Below, piece by piece: positions 44,906 to 56,334 of a stretch of DNA of 64,000 nt (position 1 is the stretch's first letter; every line of letters begins with the position of its first letter). Under the pieces are notes generated by a model. The model saw only the letters and a program-made list of their open reading frames with translations. It made no database searches and was not told the DNA's origin. The position numbers and the translations under genes were made by a program. This stretch comes from Romanomermis culicivorax (Eukaryota > Nematoda > Enoplea > Mermithida > Mermithidae): contig CAWUHX010000175.1 of the NCBI GenBank assembly GCA_963922205.1, positions 186,001 through 250,000 on the forward strand, in the 5' to 3' direction.

Positions 44906-46774
44906 GTATGATTCATTTTCAACTTATCATATTCATACTCGAACTTCTCACAACTGCATCTTAAAATGAATGTGAGAGAAACAACATCATATTGAAATCG
45001 TATGGATTCGTTGAGACACAATAAATAGATTCGAGTCACTAATCTCTCGTAAAATATTAGTGAGTAAGCATCTCTATAATTTAATTTTTGAACCTTAGAT
45101 TATTATAAATAAAAATCAAGACTGAAAAGACGACGACTACAAGAAAAACGGCCGAAAAACTATTTATGAAATATAACTTGGGTGCTGTAGATTTTAAATC
45201 TAAGTCAGTCTCAAGATGATCTAAACAATAAAGTGTTGCTTTGTTACTGTTTACATTTGATTAGTTAACTGATGTGTCATCACATTTTTAAACATGGGTA
45301 TTTGTTTTCAGCTGAATGACATCAGACCCAAATTAGAATTGTGACAATTTTTTCGGGTCCGGATCCAAAATTTTAAGAATATCGGGTCCAGGTCCGGGTT
45401 CAAAATTTTGAGGATATCGGGTCCGGGTCCAACAAAATGATCGGGTAATTTCGGGTCTCATTTCGGATCCGGGTGCCCGATACATCTCCAATTCGTATAG
45501 CTTGGTGCAGACCTGTAGGCAGGAGGAGGGGTTGGGAGCCCATGGCCACCGAAAATTTCAAGTGAAGTCAGAAAGAAGAAAGTCAAATCAGAAATGCCAA
45601 TTTTACGGTAAATTGAATGAAAAAAATGTAAGCCCCCGGAAAAAAATTCCTGGCTACAAGTCTGGCTTAGTGTATGCTTCACTGTTTCATGATTTTAAAG
45701 TTAATATCAAAGTCTAATTGATTAAGCGGCATGTAAGAGCTTCTACTGTGGAGTTGAGATACATCTTGCTGGTATGGAACACTGATCTGACTGCTCATTT
45801 GATTTGCTCACACTGACTAATGTGAAAAACGTAAGATTATCAAAATCTCAACAGTGTACCAATATTTAACAAGCATGAAAAACTATCTCTGACTTTCATC
45901 TCATTGACTCTACTGGCGGTCATGAGGTATACAATCACCCACCAGACAAACAGTTAATAATGATAGTATTCGATTTCAGGCTTGAAAGTATTCCTGTCCT
46001 GGCAGCTTTTTGCTAATTAAACTTGACATATGTATAGTCAATAACTTATAGGCTTAGCAAGGCTCTGCCTAGGACTGGTGGAAAATGTTGACCCGGTCGA
46101 TTAATGTCCGTAGCAGACGCAGTTGATCATTAAAGTTTTGATCATCACTGTACTATGGTACCGAAATTCCAGATTTATTTCTACAACCATTACTGATCTT
46201 GTTGACGTATATGTTTAGACAGCCCACCAAAAGGCAGGACCAAAAGCACAATTTTGAGTCGATACAGAGAGCAAAGAAGAATCAACCAGTCAATTCTGTT
46301 GCTTTCATTAATTATGTAATGCAAAGGGAAATAAGAAATTTTTCAGATAAAAACTAGACAACATTCACAGGGCTTAACATTATATCATAAAAAGTCAAAG
46401 ATACCCAAAATCGCGATTATGGCAGTCCTTCTGACAGAAATAAATGGAAGTTGAAATATATCTCTCTGCATCGAACAAGGAGGATGTAAAAGTTATAGAA
46501 AAACATAATGAGATAAAAGATCTCAATTTCACTTCAAAAGGCCTCGATTGTCGAGAGGCTCACTAGCTCACATTGTTCATCGGTCTCAAACGGCGAATTC
46601 TCAACGTATAATCGACCTAATCAATCAGATCTCCATGACAATGGACGAACTCGAAAAATACATTCAGATCAGGGAAATCGAAAAGTTCAATATCATGATT
46701 GACAAAACATACACACAATTTTAAATTTAACTGAATCACAAGCCCGCAGGCCTAGGGTAGAAGTTTAAAGTTAC

Positions 46775-47135
46775 CAACGACAGAAACACTCTGCGAAGTC
46801 CAAATAATCTGTCGCGCGTCGTCCGTGCTGTCATCCGCTGCTGATTGCGCCACAATTTCGCTGACAATAGGAGCGGCTTTTGTACTAATAGAATCGACGG
46901 GTTTGACAATCGGAGCCTCACCACCGTGGCGTTCGTCCCTTAATAAATGTTTACTCCATGAAGCTAAGGAAGAAACGTCGCTTATCGTCTCAAGAGTGTT
47001 TGTGTTTCCGACTGAAATTTGGTTTGGATAGTTTTGACCAATTCTCCCCGACATATCGTTTGATTCGAATTCATCGATCATCTTGTTACGTAAAAAACGC
47101 AGGCGTCGACGGCGAGCGTGTGGCGAATCAGTCTG
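46775..47135 (-). CDS. WDR44: WDR44 exon 2
   Basis: 120 codons plus one base, phase 0 in. Starts QTDSPHARRRRLRFLRNKMI, a basic patch, then an acidic/Ser-rich stretch and ends ARQIIWTSQSVSVV. Acceptor TGTCTAG, donor GTTG/GTAACT. Sequence is weakly conserved; phase agreement with exons 1 and 3 and higher G+C than the flanks support it. Confidence 0.87.
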
Positions 47136-49399
47136 CTAGACAGGAAGGAAGCAAGCAATTATAGTAACATTTTTGATCGAGATCTCGCAAATGATAGATG
47201 TCAATCAACTGGGATGCAACGAGTACCCGACATATTTAAAAATACATACACTAACCAGAATACATCATTGTGAGATAACTCGAATCCGAATAATTTAGGC
47301 AACTTTTTTGGGGTTTACTAAGGTATTTGGTGAAGCATTCTCGAAACCATTACAGAGACTTTACTTTGAACGTGTTACAATGGTCTATTTCTATATTTGA
47401 AACTTTATTTTAGCCAATCCTAAAACGTTACTTTTCTAGTATTACGATTCATTTGGTTGTGATTCAATTTTTCATCGGACCAACTTGGTGGAATATAATA
47501 TTTTTCTGAGGACAGAAATTTTAAAGACGCAGCTGAATATTACTTTGACAGACTACAACATGTGCTCGTCAATTCAAGGTTCTTATAACTGGAAGAAAAG
47601 GGATGCAAAAACCATTGTTGTAAATTTTTGAAAAGTGTTCAAAAGCAAGCTACGATGTAGCGTTCTTTTTGATAATTGAACACGCGGAAATTACAATTAA
47701 TTACCCTCGCACATTGGAGAATATGAACACACATGGGCAAAGGTTGTATTTCTAGCCTACGGAGCTCAGGATCATGGAGTAATCCCTCGAAACTTCAATG
47801 AAAGGATGAGCTTTTTTAGCTAACAAAAGAATTCCAGTTTATTCCTTGTCAAGACAATCAATATATTTTGGTCAAAATAAGTTGTATTTAGTGGATATCA
47901 CATCTCTATTCTACTTTTTAGTTCCTCGATTTTACCTGGATTATACATATGAGCACGAATTTTGCAGAGTAAATGCATAATTCTCTTGAACTGCCATGTA
48001 TAATCGCAGCTAGTCCACGTAACGGCACTTTTCAGCACTCCGAAACACTTGAGCAAGTTAATCATGTTTCAATATTACAGAGACATCATATGATGAAAAA
48101 AATGATCAGGATAATGACGATGATGTCCTACATAATCGTTGATTTGGAAAATAAATTTTGTGATGAACCATCATTCTTTCTCTGATTCATAAATCCAAAA
48201 TTTTAAATAAAAAGACCATCAAGAGTCACAAAAATTTGTTCCGCGTGTGGGAAGACCCTAATTTTTTCTACATTTTGAAAATTTGTCTAGAAATAGGGTC
48301 ACTTTGTGGAAAAAACAATGCGTAGCGGTAGGATTTGTCCATGTATGAGTCTGGAACACTAAGATGAACAAACATTTTAGAAAAGATGACATCAGTCGAT
48401 AAAACATAACGATCCAACAACAAATGAAAGAAATCATAGTTCCTCAACATTGAATCTCGGGAAAATGAGGTTCACTCTTCCAATACTTTTTTCAAACTTA
48501 GGGAAAGAGATTGATTCTTAAATTATTGGCCACTAAGCAGCTGTCCAATCGAGTCAATATACTGATCTGTAAAAGTCCAAACACGCCTAGAGTTAAGTAA
48601 TCCTTGCAAAACGTCCATCGCTCAAATTTCACCGATTCACTCGGGCAGCATTTCCCACGGTTGGTCACCTAGCTAAGTGTGAAATGGGAGAATTTAAGGG
48701 ACGTAATCAATGACTTTTTTCTCGCGTCCATTCTCTCGTAATATTTTTTATGCCAAAAGAACACCTTTTTGTCTTAAGCCTAGTTCTTAGTAGTATATTA
48801 AGGTATCAATTATTTGTTCTTCCAATTATACTATTCTATATTCTGCATATACAGAGTGGTAAAAGCGGCCAGTCCAAAAGTTCTACCTTACGGTAACCAG
48901 AGCAGATCTAAGGTTTTAATCTTCTGCCTGACAGCAAAATTACTACAATCATATGTCAGAAATCCATTCATGTTCGAAAATTACAAGTGGTTGGTACAGA
49001 TCCGTCGATTATTTTTTAACAGACAGCAGAAAAATCAAAAAATGGTCACAAAATAGCGATTATGAGTCCAACGAGGAATAGAAAACACTCAATGAGGAGT
49101 AATGATAAGTTGATTTCAATTTCTTAAAAACTTCGCATTATTATGCAACTCTATATCGACGCATTACTGAAAATTTTAAGAAATTCCAAATTTTTTTTTG
49201 AATTAGTGCTTTCTATCGAAATTGATCGACGTTAGAAATCCGATGTTCACTGATTAGTTCATTTAGTTTTAGTCTGCGTTGAAGCATTTTCACGGTAAAC
49301 ATACGTTGTAACAGCCGAACACGGTTGGTTACTCTATTTTGGAAGGCATTGACGTTAAAAAGCAATAGTTGACTATGGAGAAGCATTGCTCATGATACA
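47136..49399. other. WDR44 intron 1, left part
   Basis: AT-rich intronic DNA; I see no recognised element or exon here. Confidence 0.35.
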
Positions 49400-49407
49400 C
49401 TGTAGCT

Positions 49408-50429
49408 CAGAGGTCCCCAAGGTCGAAAATTTAGGTAGGGGTAAAATCGTTAATTTTAAGAGTAGTACTTGAAATATGCCGTGACCTTTTTTTTGCTCCC
49501 ATTTTTTGCCAAGGAGGGGGGAGTTGTAGTACTCTAACCACATAGAACTTACATAAATGAATAATGCCCCTACTTTATGCTTTTTACAGTCAAACAACAT
49601 TTACTGGTTCAACTCCATTTTCAGGCTCCCAATCCTGCAACTTTAATGTACTAATTATACGTACAGAATAGTCACACTTTGAAGACTGTTGTGCCAACTG
49701 ATTCCTGCACATTTCAAGAATAGGGCACAACATACGTTTGGAAACATTGTTTCAACCAGCATCTTCAGCAGTATGGGCGTATCCCATCGCTGATTAGGCT
49801 TGGGACAGTGCTTCCAATTGAAAGTCCTGATGCTGAATGTGACTTTAGTATTATTAATCCCATTAGACTATGAACTACGCATTTGAAACCAAGTACCACT
49901 TCTGATCCACGTCAACAGACCTCACATGTCTCAACTCATAGCAGGAAAGTATGCCACAGCTTGGGTAACCATACGCGCACAGAAGACCCAACGCAGAAGC
50001 CGAGAAAACGAAAGGAATGAAGAGGCAGAATTTTAAGAACATAATGTTTTTCTTCCCAAGGGGCGATTTTTTGATTAATCACATATACATAAGTCATTAT
50101 TTCATCTCCCAATTATATTTATAATGATTTCCTACAAGTAGTATATATTAATGTACTGATATCCTTTCCTAAAAATCGCTATATGGCACAGAAGTTGCAT
50201 ACTTTCCCATTATCATTTGCTCAGTAAATGTGTCAAAAAGAGCAGTGAGTAATTCCTCAGAATCACACATTCTGCAATTTTTCTCGAATTAGTATAACCT
50301 ACTGGGGAGAGGATGAAGTCTACCAAAATTTTTTGGTATAGTGAGCTGTTTTTATGGGGGTAGTAAATGAATTTTCAAATCTAAGATGGGGGTAATAACC
50401 CCCCCCCATACCCCCCATGGAGTGCTCTG
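49408..50429. mobile_element. hAT-type element, CAGAGGTCCCC ends, copy 1
   Basis: 1,022 bp. Left end CAGAGGTCCCCAAGG, right end CCATGGAGTGCTCTG; perfect 8-bp duplication CTGTAGCT at 49400-49407 and 50430-50437. Contains a decayed transposase C-terminus (49690-49960). A second copy, inverted, is at 55384-56334. Confidence 0.9.
49690..49960 (+). pseudogene. hAT transposase C-terminal remnant
   Basis: Reading through at least two in-frame stops: VPTDSCTFQE, stop, GTTYVWKHCFNQHLQQYGRI, then IRLGTVLPIESPDAECDFSI and INPIR. The pattern LPIxSxxAECxFSIIN is the hallmark of the hAT C-terminal dimerisation domain. Catalytic residues upstream are not present. Confidence 0.7.
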
Positions 50430-51030
50430 CTGTAGCTATAGATATGAAATTTGGAGGCAAGAAACTAAAGTAGATAGGCTAACTTATGAGCAATACCCGA
50501 ACTTTTTTTAATTTACTTTCTCCACTATCACCAATGCGAAAACAGTTTCTTCCTGAATTTGCTCCACAATTGCTCTCAATTCGCTCCTTGAATGCTCCCA
50601 ATCTTCTCTTATCTCACTTACTCCACTTCCAGCGATTCGGCTCTTGTGGTTAAATATTTCAGTCTGGAATGATGTTCAGATTGAGCAATAAGATAATGCT
50701 TTCAATCAGCTGACCTGCTAGAACAGCTTGATGTCAATGATGTTTAATAAATTCGGGCGAAACAGCAAGAAGGATAAAAAGTTCCGGCGCGAAACGCCAA
50801 AAATTTCAATGGATTTTGATACTAGAACGCTGAAAAATGAATTTTGTCAACATTTATTTCCTGGTTCTAATTTTGCTGTCTATTAAATCATTTTCCATAC
50901 GAGAACAAAATGTAAAAATCATTGGAAGCCATTCAGGGCTTTTATCTGCACAGTGCAGACTTTTTGGGCTTCGTGCAGAATTTTTTCAGTGGTTTCTGCA
51001 GTGATGCAGAATCATGTGTTTGATCACATA

Positions 51031-52446
51031 CCGTAAAGTGGGGCTACTTTGGACAAAATTCAACTTCAAACTGATGTAACTTTTGATACGACTGATCAAA
51101 TTTCATGATTTTTTTTAAAAGATCAGTCATTAGGCATACAATCATCATACAGACAAGGGAGGATGCAACTTTGTTGCATCCTCCCTTTTTTTAAAAAAAC
51201 CATGTGTCCAAAGTTACCCCATGTTTGGGGCTACTTTGGACGGCGGTAATTTTTCATTATAAAGTGTTATCAAACTAATTTTTAACAATAATTGAGGCTA
51301 CTTTGGACAAGTGAAACATTTTTAAAAAATAAAAAAATGCAAAACAACCTCACAACACCAACATAACAAAGTTACCACGACTTATGAGTCATAAAGTCAC
51401 TGATTTACGCGATGAGAATCATATCGTATCTTTAAAGGCACTAAATTTTGACATTTTCTTCATCTCTTCTTTACTTTTCAGTGCTCTGAAATAGCATGCA
51501 CAGTTATTTAATGACGATTTTTCCTAATCTTATCTACCTATGTCTACAAAAACTTCATCACCTTGAGCGTTTGATGTTGTTCGCAAAGCGGTGTGAGAGT
51601 TGTTTTTCATGACGCTTCATGAAATGTCGCACCCAATCTCCACCAGGACGATTGTTAACGAAATTTGCCACGTTTCTACCTATTTTTTCTAAGAAAGATG
51701 CTGCTAATTCCTTTAGATCTCTAGTTTCAACTGGGAAACCCCATTCCGCTAGCAGCAATACTGCTTCAACAATCCATGTTTCTTCTTCTTCGGTAAAGAC
51801 TGTTGGTTTTCCAACAGGTTCTTGATGCTTTTCCTTGGCCTTGTTTGCTAAGGTAGACTTAGGAATATTAAACGCTGATGCAGCTTCTCTCAACGGCATT
51901 CCATCTTTAACACACTGAACAGCATCAGCTAAGATGCTAGCCGAATAATTAACATAATTTCGAGCACCTAGCTTTCGTTTATAAACTCTAACCATTTTTA
52001 AATGCTGAAAAATATTTCAACCGTTTGTCCAAAGTTACCCCGCGACCAACAGATTTCAAGTTTATCTAAAAAAATGACTCCTCCACGAATCGTTATTGAA
52101 CTCATGCTAAAACTGATAATAGAATCCTAAACTAGGTTGTTTGAGGATCAAAATAAAAAAAAAATTAACGCCGGAACTTGACTTTTGAGCTTACACTTGC
52201 AAAAGTTTGTGTACAAGCTTTTTTACTCAAAAAATTGTAATTTTTAAAAATGTAAATTGCTACAGTAAGACGATGGTTATAAAATAAGTCAACTGTACCA
52301 ATATTGTTGAACAAAAACCAAACTACAACATGATATAAAATTTATTTGCAAGAACATATTTACAAAACTTAGAAATCGCGCCAAACGAGAAATGTAAAAT
52401 TTGTCCAAAGTTACCCTGCTGTCCAAAGTAGCCCCAATTCTTCTAT
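51031..52446 (-). mobile_element. pogo-like element, internally truncated
   Basis: Both ends carry GGGGCTACTTTGGACA and its inverse, flanked by TA. GTCCAAAGTTACCCC- or GTCCAAAGTAGCCCC-type units recur at about 51050, 51207, 51226, 51300, 52026, 52408 and 52424, probably transposase-binding sites. It codes for the DNA-binding half of a transposase (51558-51995) and lacks the DDE catalytic half. In WDR44 intron 1. Confidence 0.85.
51558..51995 (-). CDS. pogo/Tigger-type transposase N-terminal half
   Basis: An intact 145-codon ORF from ATG to stop. Residues 18-52 (YSASILADAVQCVKDGMPLR, EAASAFNIPKSTLANKA) form a psq-type helix-turn-helix. Residues 60-140 (including FTEEEETWIVEAVLLLAEWG and a PGGDWVRHFMKRH segment) match the CENP-B/Tc5-type second DNA-binding domain. 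A basic IKRSR ends the frame just where the DDE domain should begin, and no DDE sequence follows. Transposases of this family have about 400-500 residues, so this is a truncated product that could bind element ends without cutting. The lack of stops or frameshifts suggests recent loss of the rest or selection on the DNA-binding part. Confidence 0.87.
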   Translation of the reverse strand: MVRVYKRKLGARNYVNYSASILADAVQCVKDGMPLREAASAFNIPKSTLANKAKEKHQEPVGKPTVFTEEEETWIVEAVLLLAEWGFPVETRDLKELAASFLEKIGRNVANFVNNRPGGDWVRHFMKRHEKQLSHRFANNIKRSR

Positions 52447-52499
52447 AATGTAACAGTCAATGAATCTGAACTTTTGAAATCAATTGTTTTTCTTATTTT

Positions 52500-52782
52500 A
52501 AGACTGTCTAAAAAATGATAAAATATGTACTTATGGCGCGAAGCGCCGAGAAAATTGACGTTTTTGACCATTTTTTGTTCAAAAATTGACATTTTTCATG
52601 GAAAAAATGACATTTTTCAGTATTTTTCCGACTAAAACTATGGGGTTCCCTAGGGCTACCATATGGCTAGCCATAGGATTGGAAAATCCTGGGGGGAGGG
52701 GTCGCCCAATGGCTAGCCATATGGTCGACGATTTCTGGGGGGGGGGGTTTTCCCATAGCACTTCCCCCCAATTATATGTATG
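52500..52782. mobile_element. CATACATGTAA-family MITE, copy F (one end lost)
   Basis: Reverse orientation. The left end is missing: homology starts near the CTTATGGCGCGAAGCGCC hairpin. The right end TTATATGTATG is present. No duplication detectable. Near the pogo-like element. Confidence 0.75.
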
Positions 52783-53149
52783 CATTGAATTACACATTTA
52801 ATTTGCCTTTTTCCTATATTTACTATTATTGTGTTGTAACAGGCACTGTTTTCCCTCCAAATCGTTCTATTTAGGAAAAAAATTCGGATAAGGGAAAATA
52901 TTTTGGGCTAAGAAAATTTTAGGGATTGGATAAAGAAAAGATGCATTTTGGTGCATTTTAGCAGGTCATAATCTCAAATTTAATAATCATTATTACGTAT
53001 TACCTAGCTCAAGCGCGGCTTTTACCATCCGTTACCTTCACTTATCACTTAATCTATAACAGTTTTCATTATCTTAAACGTATTATTTCATGTTTTAATT
53101 GGTAATCTTCAATATTTTATCTTGATATTTAATGAAGATTCACATGTTT

Positions 53150-53940
53150 TCCTTGACACATTCTTCGAGAAAGATCAATACGTCAAGTCTCTAAATATTT
53201 TGAAGCGATTATTCCTTTCTTAACGTAAAATCAATTCGAAAGCTTCATGGAAGTACTTTTCGGAAATTTCTATTTTCAGAAAAGTTCATGAGAGTTAACA
53301 AATAAATTAATGGCTTTAAAATTTTTCAAATAATAAAAGTCTATAAATTACGACTTTTGAACACAAAAATCGAATCTAATTCTTGAAATAAATGTTCGGA
53401 CGATTGATTTTCCAACGTCGCAGAATACCAATTCTGCGACGCTAGAAAAAAATTCCAAAAAATTTTTCCGGCGTTAGGCGCCAGAAAGATTAACATCTTT
53501 TTTGGGCTCTCACTTGTCATCATAGAGGACTTAATCGTCAATTTCTCATGTAATTCAAAGTTATTATGCTCTTGGATAGTTTTCTGGCAAATTTGTTCCA
53601 CAATGCGTGTAGATTAGACTTCAATCAAGCTCAAAATTTTCAATTTTTTCTTTAATTTTAATGAATTAACGGATCTAAAAACACCAGAGAGCTTGAGAAA
53701 ACTCAAAAACACATAAATAAAGCGTCTATGAGCATTTTTAAACGAAGAAAACGACTTCGGGAAAATGGGTAATTAAATTTTGACTACTATCCCCATTTGG
53801 GGAAAGGCCCCGGAGAAAAACAGTGGTAAGAGGAGAAAACTGCAGTGCAGAAACTTTTTTTTGGCTTTTCTGCATTGTGCAGAAAGCCGGGTGCAGAAAA
53901 AAACTGGGCAGCATGCAACTTGAAAATCTATATGGTATGA
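53150..53940. repeat. Interspersed repeat, inverted relative to 59000-59750
   Basis: About 750 bp of matching sequence in opposite orientation. Landmarks: TTGGGGAAAGGCCCCGG, GCAGAAAGCCGGGTGCAG, CCGGCGTTAGGCGCC and AATTCGAAAGCTTCATGG. A third fragment starts at 63860 and is cut by the window end. No coding capacity or terminal repeats were recognised. Confidence 0.65.
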
Positions 53941-55114
53941 AAGTCGACTTCTGCAGCGTATACAAAACGACCTGGAAAAATTGTGCACGAGCTCCAAAAA
54001 CTGTGCTCAGTGCAACAAAACAAACCCCGTTACCAAGAATGAAACTTTTCTAAATTCGGCGCACCCGTAAGTCATTCTTCGCTAAGCTCAAATAGCAGGG
54101 TCACCGTAGTGATAGTATCAGCCGATGTATCGACCAGGGTGAGCCAAATAAAGGCGCCCCGGGCTGATATACAAGCCTGCAGCCAGACATTTTTTTTCGG
54201 GGGAATCACACATTTTTCCCCTCAATTCACTGTAAAATTGGCATTTCCGACGACTTTTTCTTGAAGAAAAAAACTGAAATCATGTAATGTTCATTATATT
54301 CAACATTTCACCATGACTGAAAGTGACCCAAAATTACCACTTGCCCAGCACATAATTTCATGCAAGACTGATGACTGCAAGAATTTCCATGGAAAATCAG
54401 ACATTATCAACCATCGGCGATAGTTGAAAAGGTCCACCATTTCTAATCCGATATTGGGGAATCCAATGAGGCTATTGTCTATTGTGGTCTTCTTCCCATG
54501 GCCATATTTAAAGTTAGTACGAGTACATATATATACAATAAGTGAGAACAAAGTGGAAAAGTCAAAACTAAGAATTAAATTGGAAAACAAGGTTTCGGCG
54601 CCGAGCGCCGAATATTTTTGGGGTTTTTACTTCAAATATTGAGGGAATTTACAGCAAAACACACATGTAATTGGAGGGGGGGGGGAGTGCAATGGGAACC
54701 CCCCCAGAAATCGTCGACCATATGGCTAGGCATTGGGCGCAGGCTTTTTTTTTCGTCAAAAATTTACAGGCCAAATGGCTCCTAGACCTAAATTTTTAGG
54801 AGCCAAACAGACATTTTTAGGAGCCATAAATAATCAATGCACACTTTTGATAAAAATTAATGCATTATATAATTCGTATAGTTTGATTGTATTTAATCCA
54901 AATTTATTTGTATCACAGATAGGGCAAATTTTTTGAATTTGCTTTTAAAACGGAACTCATCAAAAAAGTTTATTTTCAATCAAAACACGACACGTTTATT
55001 CATTACGTTTCTTAGCAAAATCACCAGTTTTATATCGCGTTTCTTTAGCCCTTATTTTGTAAGCACTTTCGAAATCAAAATTGTTACAATTGCTGTGGCA
55101 TTTCTGCAAACGCA

Positions 55115-55383
55115 TCAAGACGTCCAAATGTTCAGCCTGATTTGATGATTGATGAAAAATCTAATTTTGCTATTTGATTTTTTGATCGAGTAAGACCTTA
55201 CTGTTGTTTGCGACCAAGTTTTCGTCTTTAATCTGTTCACCAGAGAAAAACCACGCTCAACGCTAGCGTTTGTTGCATTGAAACACAAAATTATCTCGGA
55301 AAAAACAGTTGAAAATAGTAGTAAATCGTTTATTGTTAAAGAGATCTTAAAAATAGAAACGCATTCATGTAAAGTTGCTTGAT
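55115..55383 (-). pseudogene. hAT transposase C-terminal dimerisation remnant
   Basis: A frame of about 90 codons, truncated upstream by the nested insertion at 55384. It contains ILCFNATNASVERGFSLVNR then LKTKT, a clear hAT C-terminal signature (SNASVERxFSxxNRxKTK in the family). It ends a few dozen residues later in basic, Ile-rich sequence. The catalytic region is absent from the element, so it is non-functional. Confidence 0.82.
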
Positions 55384-56334
55384 CAGAGCACCCCATGGGG
55401 GGGGGGTATTACCCCCGTCTTAGATTTGGAAATTCATCTACTACCCCCATAAAAACAGCTCACTCTAGCAAAAAATTTTGGTAGACCATCTTCTCCCCAG
55501 TAGGTTATACCAATTGGAGAAAAATTGCAGAATGTGTGATTCTGAGGAATTACTCACTTCTCTTTTTGACACATTTACTGAGCAAATGATAATGGAAAAG
55601 TATGCAACTTCTGTGCCATATAGCGATTTTTAGGAAAGGATATCAGCACATTAATATATACTACTTGTAGGAAATCATTATAAATATAATTGGGAGATGA
55701 AATAATGACTTATGTATATGTGATTAATCAAAAAATCGCCCCTTGGGAAGAAAAACATTATGTTCTTAAAATCTTTCCTCTTCATACTCTCCTTTCCTTT
55801 TTCCGACTTCTGCGTTGGGTCTTCTGTGCACATATGGTTATATTTCTCCACCCAAGCTGTGGCATACTTTCCTGCTAAGAGTTGAGACATGCGAGGTCCG
55901 TTGAAACTCGTGGTTCATAATGTAATGGGATCCACATTCGGCAGCAACGCTTTCAATTGGAAGCACTGTTCGAAGCCTAATCAGTGATGGGATAAGCCCA
56001 TACTGCTGAAGATGCTGGTTGAAACAATGTTTCCAAACGTATGTTGTGCCCCATTCTTGAAATGTGCAGGAATCAGTTGGCACAACAGTGTGAAAAGTGT
56101 GACTATTCTGTACGTATAATTAGTGTATTAAAGTTAAATGGATGTGAAATAGTAAATGTTATTTGACTGTAAAAAGCATAAAGTAATGGCATTATTCATT
56201 TTTGTAAGTTCTATGTGGTTAGAGTACTACAACTCCCCCCTCCTTGGCAAAAAAAGGTCATGGCATATTTCAAGTACTACTCTTAAAATTAACGATTTTA
56301 CCCCTACCTAAATTTTCGACCTTGGGGACCTCTG
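55384..56334. mobile_element. hAT-type element, CAGAGGTCCCC ends, copy 2 (inverted)
   Basis: 951 bp; ends CAGAGCACCCCATGG and CTTGGGGACCTCTG. Perfect 8-bp duplication TGCTTGAT at 55376-55383 and 56335-56342. Same family as 49408-50429 in reverse orientation, inserted in the 54740-56490 element. Confidence 0.92.
55838..56083 (-). pseudogene. hAT transposase C-terminal remnant (copy 2)
   Basis: Open frame with TTYVWKHCFNQHLQQYGLIP then RTVLPIESVAAECGSHYIMN, equivalent to the remnant at 49690-49960 but without the first stop. Not a full transposase. Confidence 0.7.

Larger units (their letters stand above)
43031..45490. mobile_element. hAT-type element with GATGTATCGGG ends
   Basis: 2.46 kb. 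Left end TAGAGATGTATCGGG, right end CCCGATACATCTCCA; perfect 8-bp duplication ATTCGTAT at 43023-43030 and 45491-45498. Both ends carry blocks of the type CGGGTCCAAAATTTTGAGG and ATATCGGGTCC. The interior holds a ~560-bp imperfect hairpin (about 43515-44080) and a nested MITE pair (44165-44905). No transposase domain was recognised. A one-ended relative is at 16907-17095. Confidence 0.85.
38440..46774. other. WDR44 intron 2
   Basis: 8.3-kb intron, about half made of two hAT-type elements with insertions nested inside them (40392-42901 and 43031-45490). The segment at about 38690-38930 is an inverted copy of one near 17150-17330. The rest (for example 39000-40390, 45500-46770) shows nothing recognisable. 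Confidence 0.7.
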
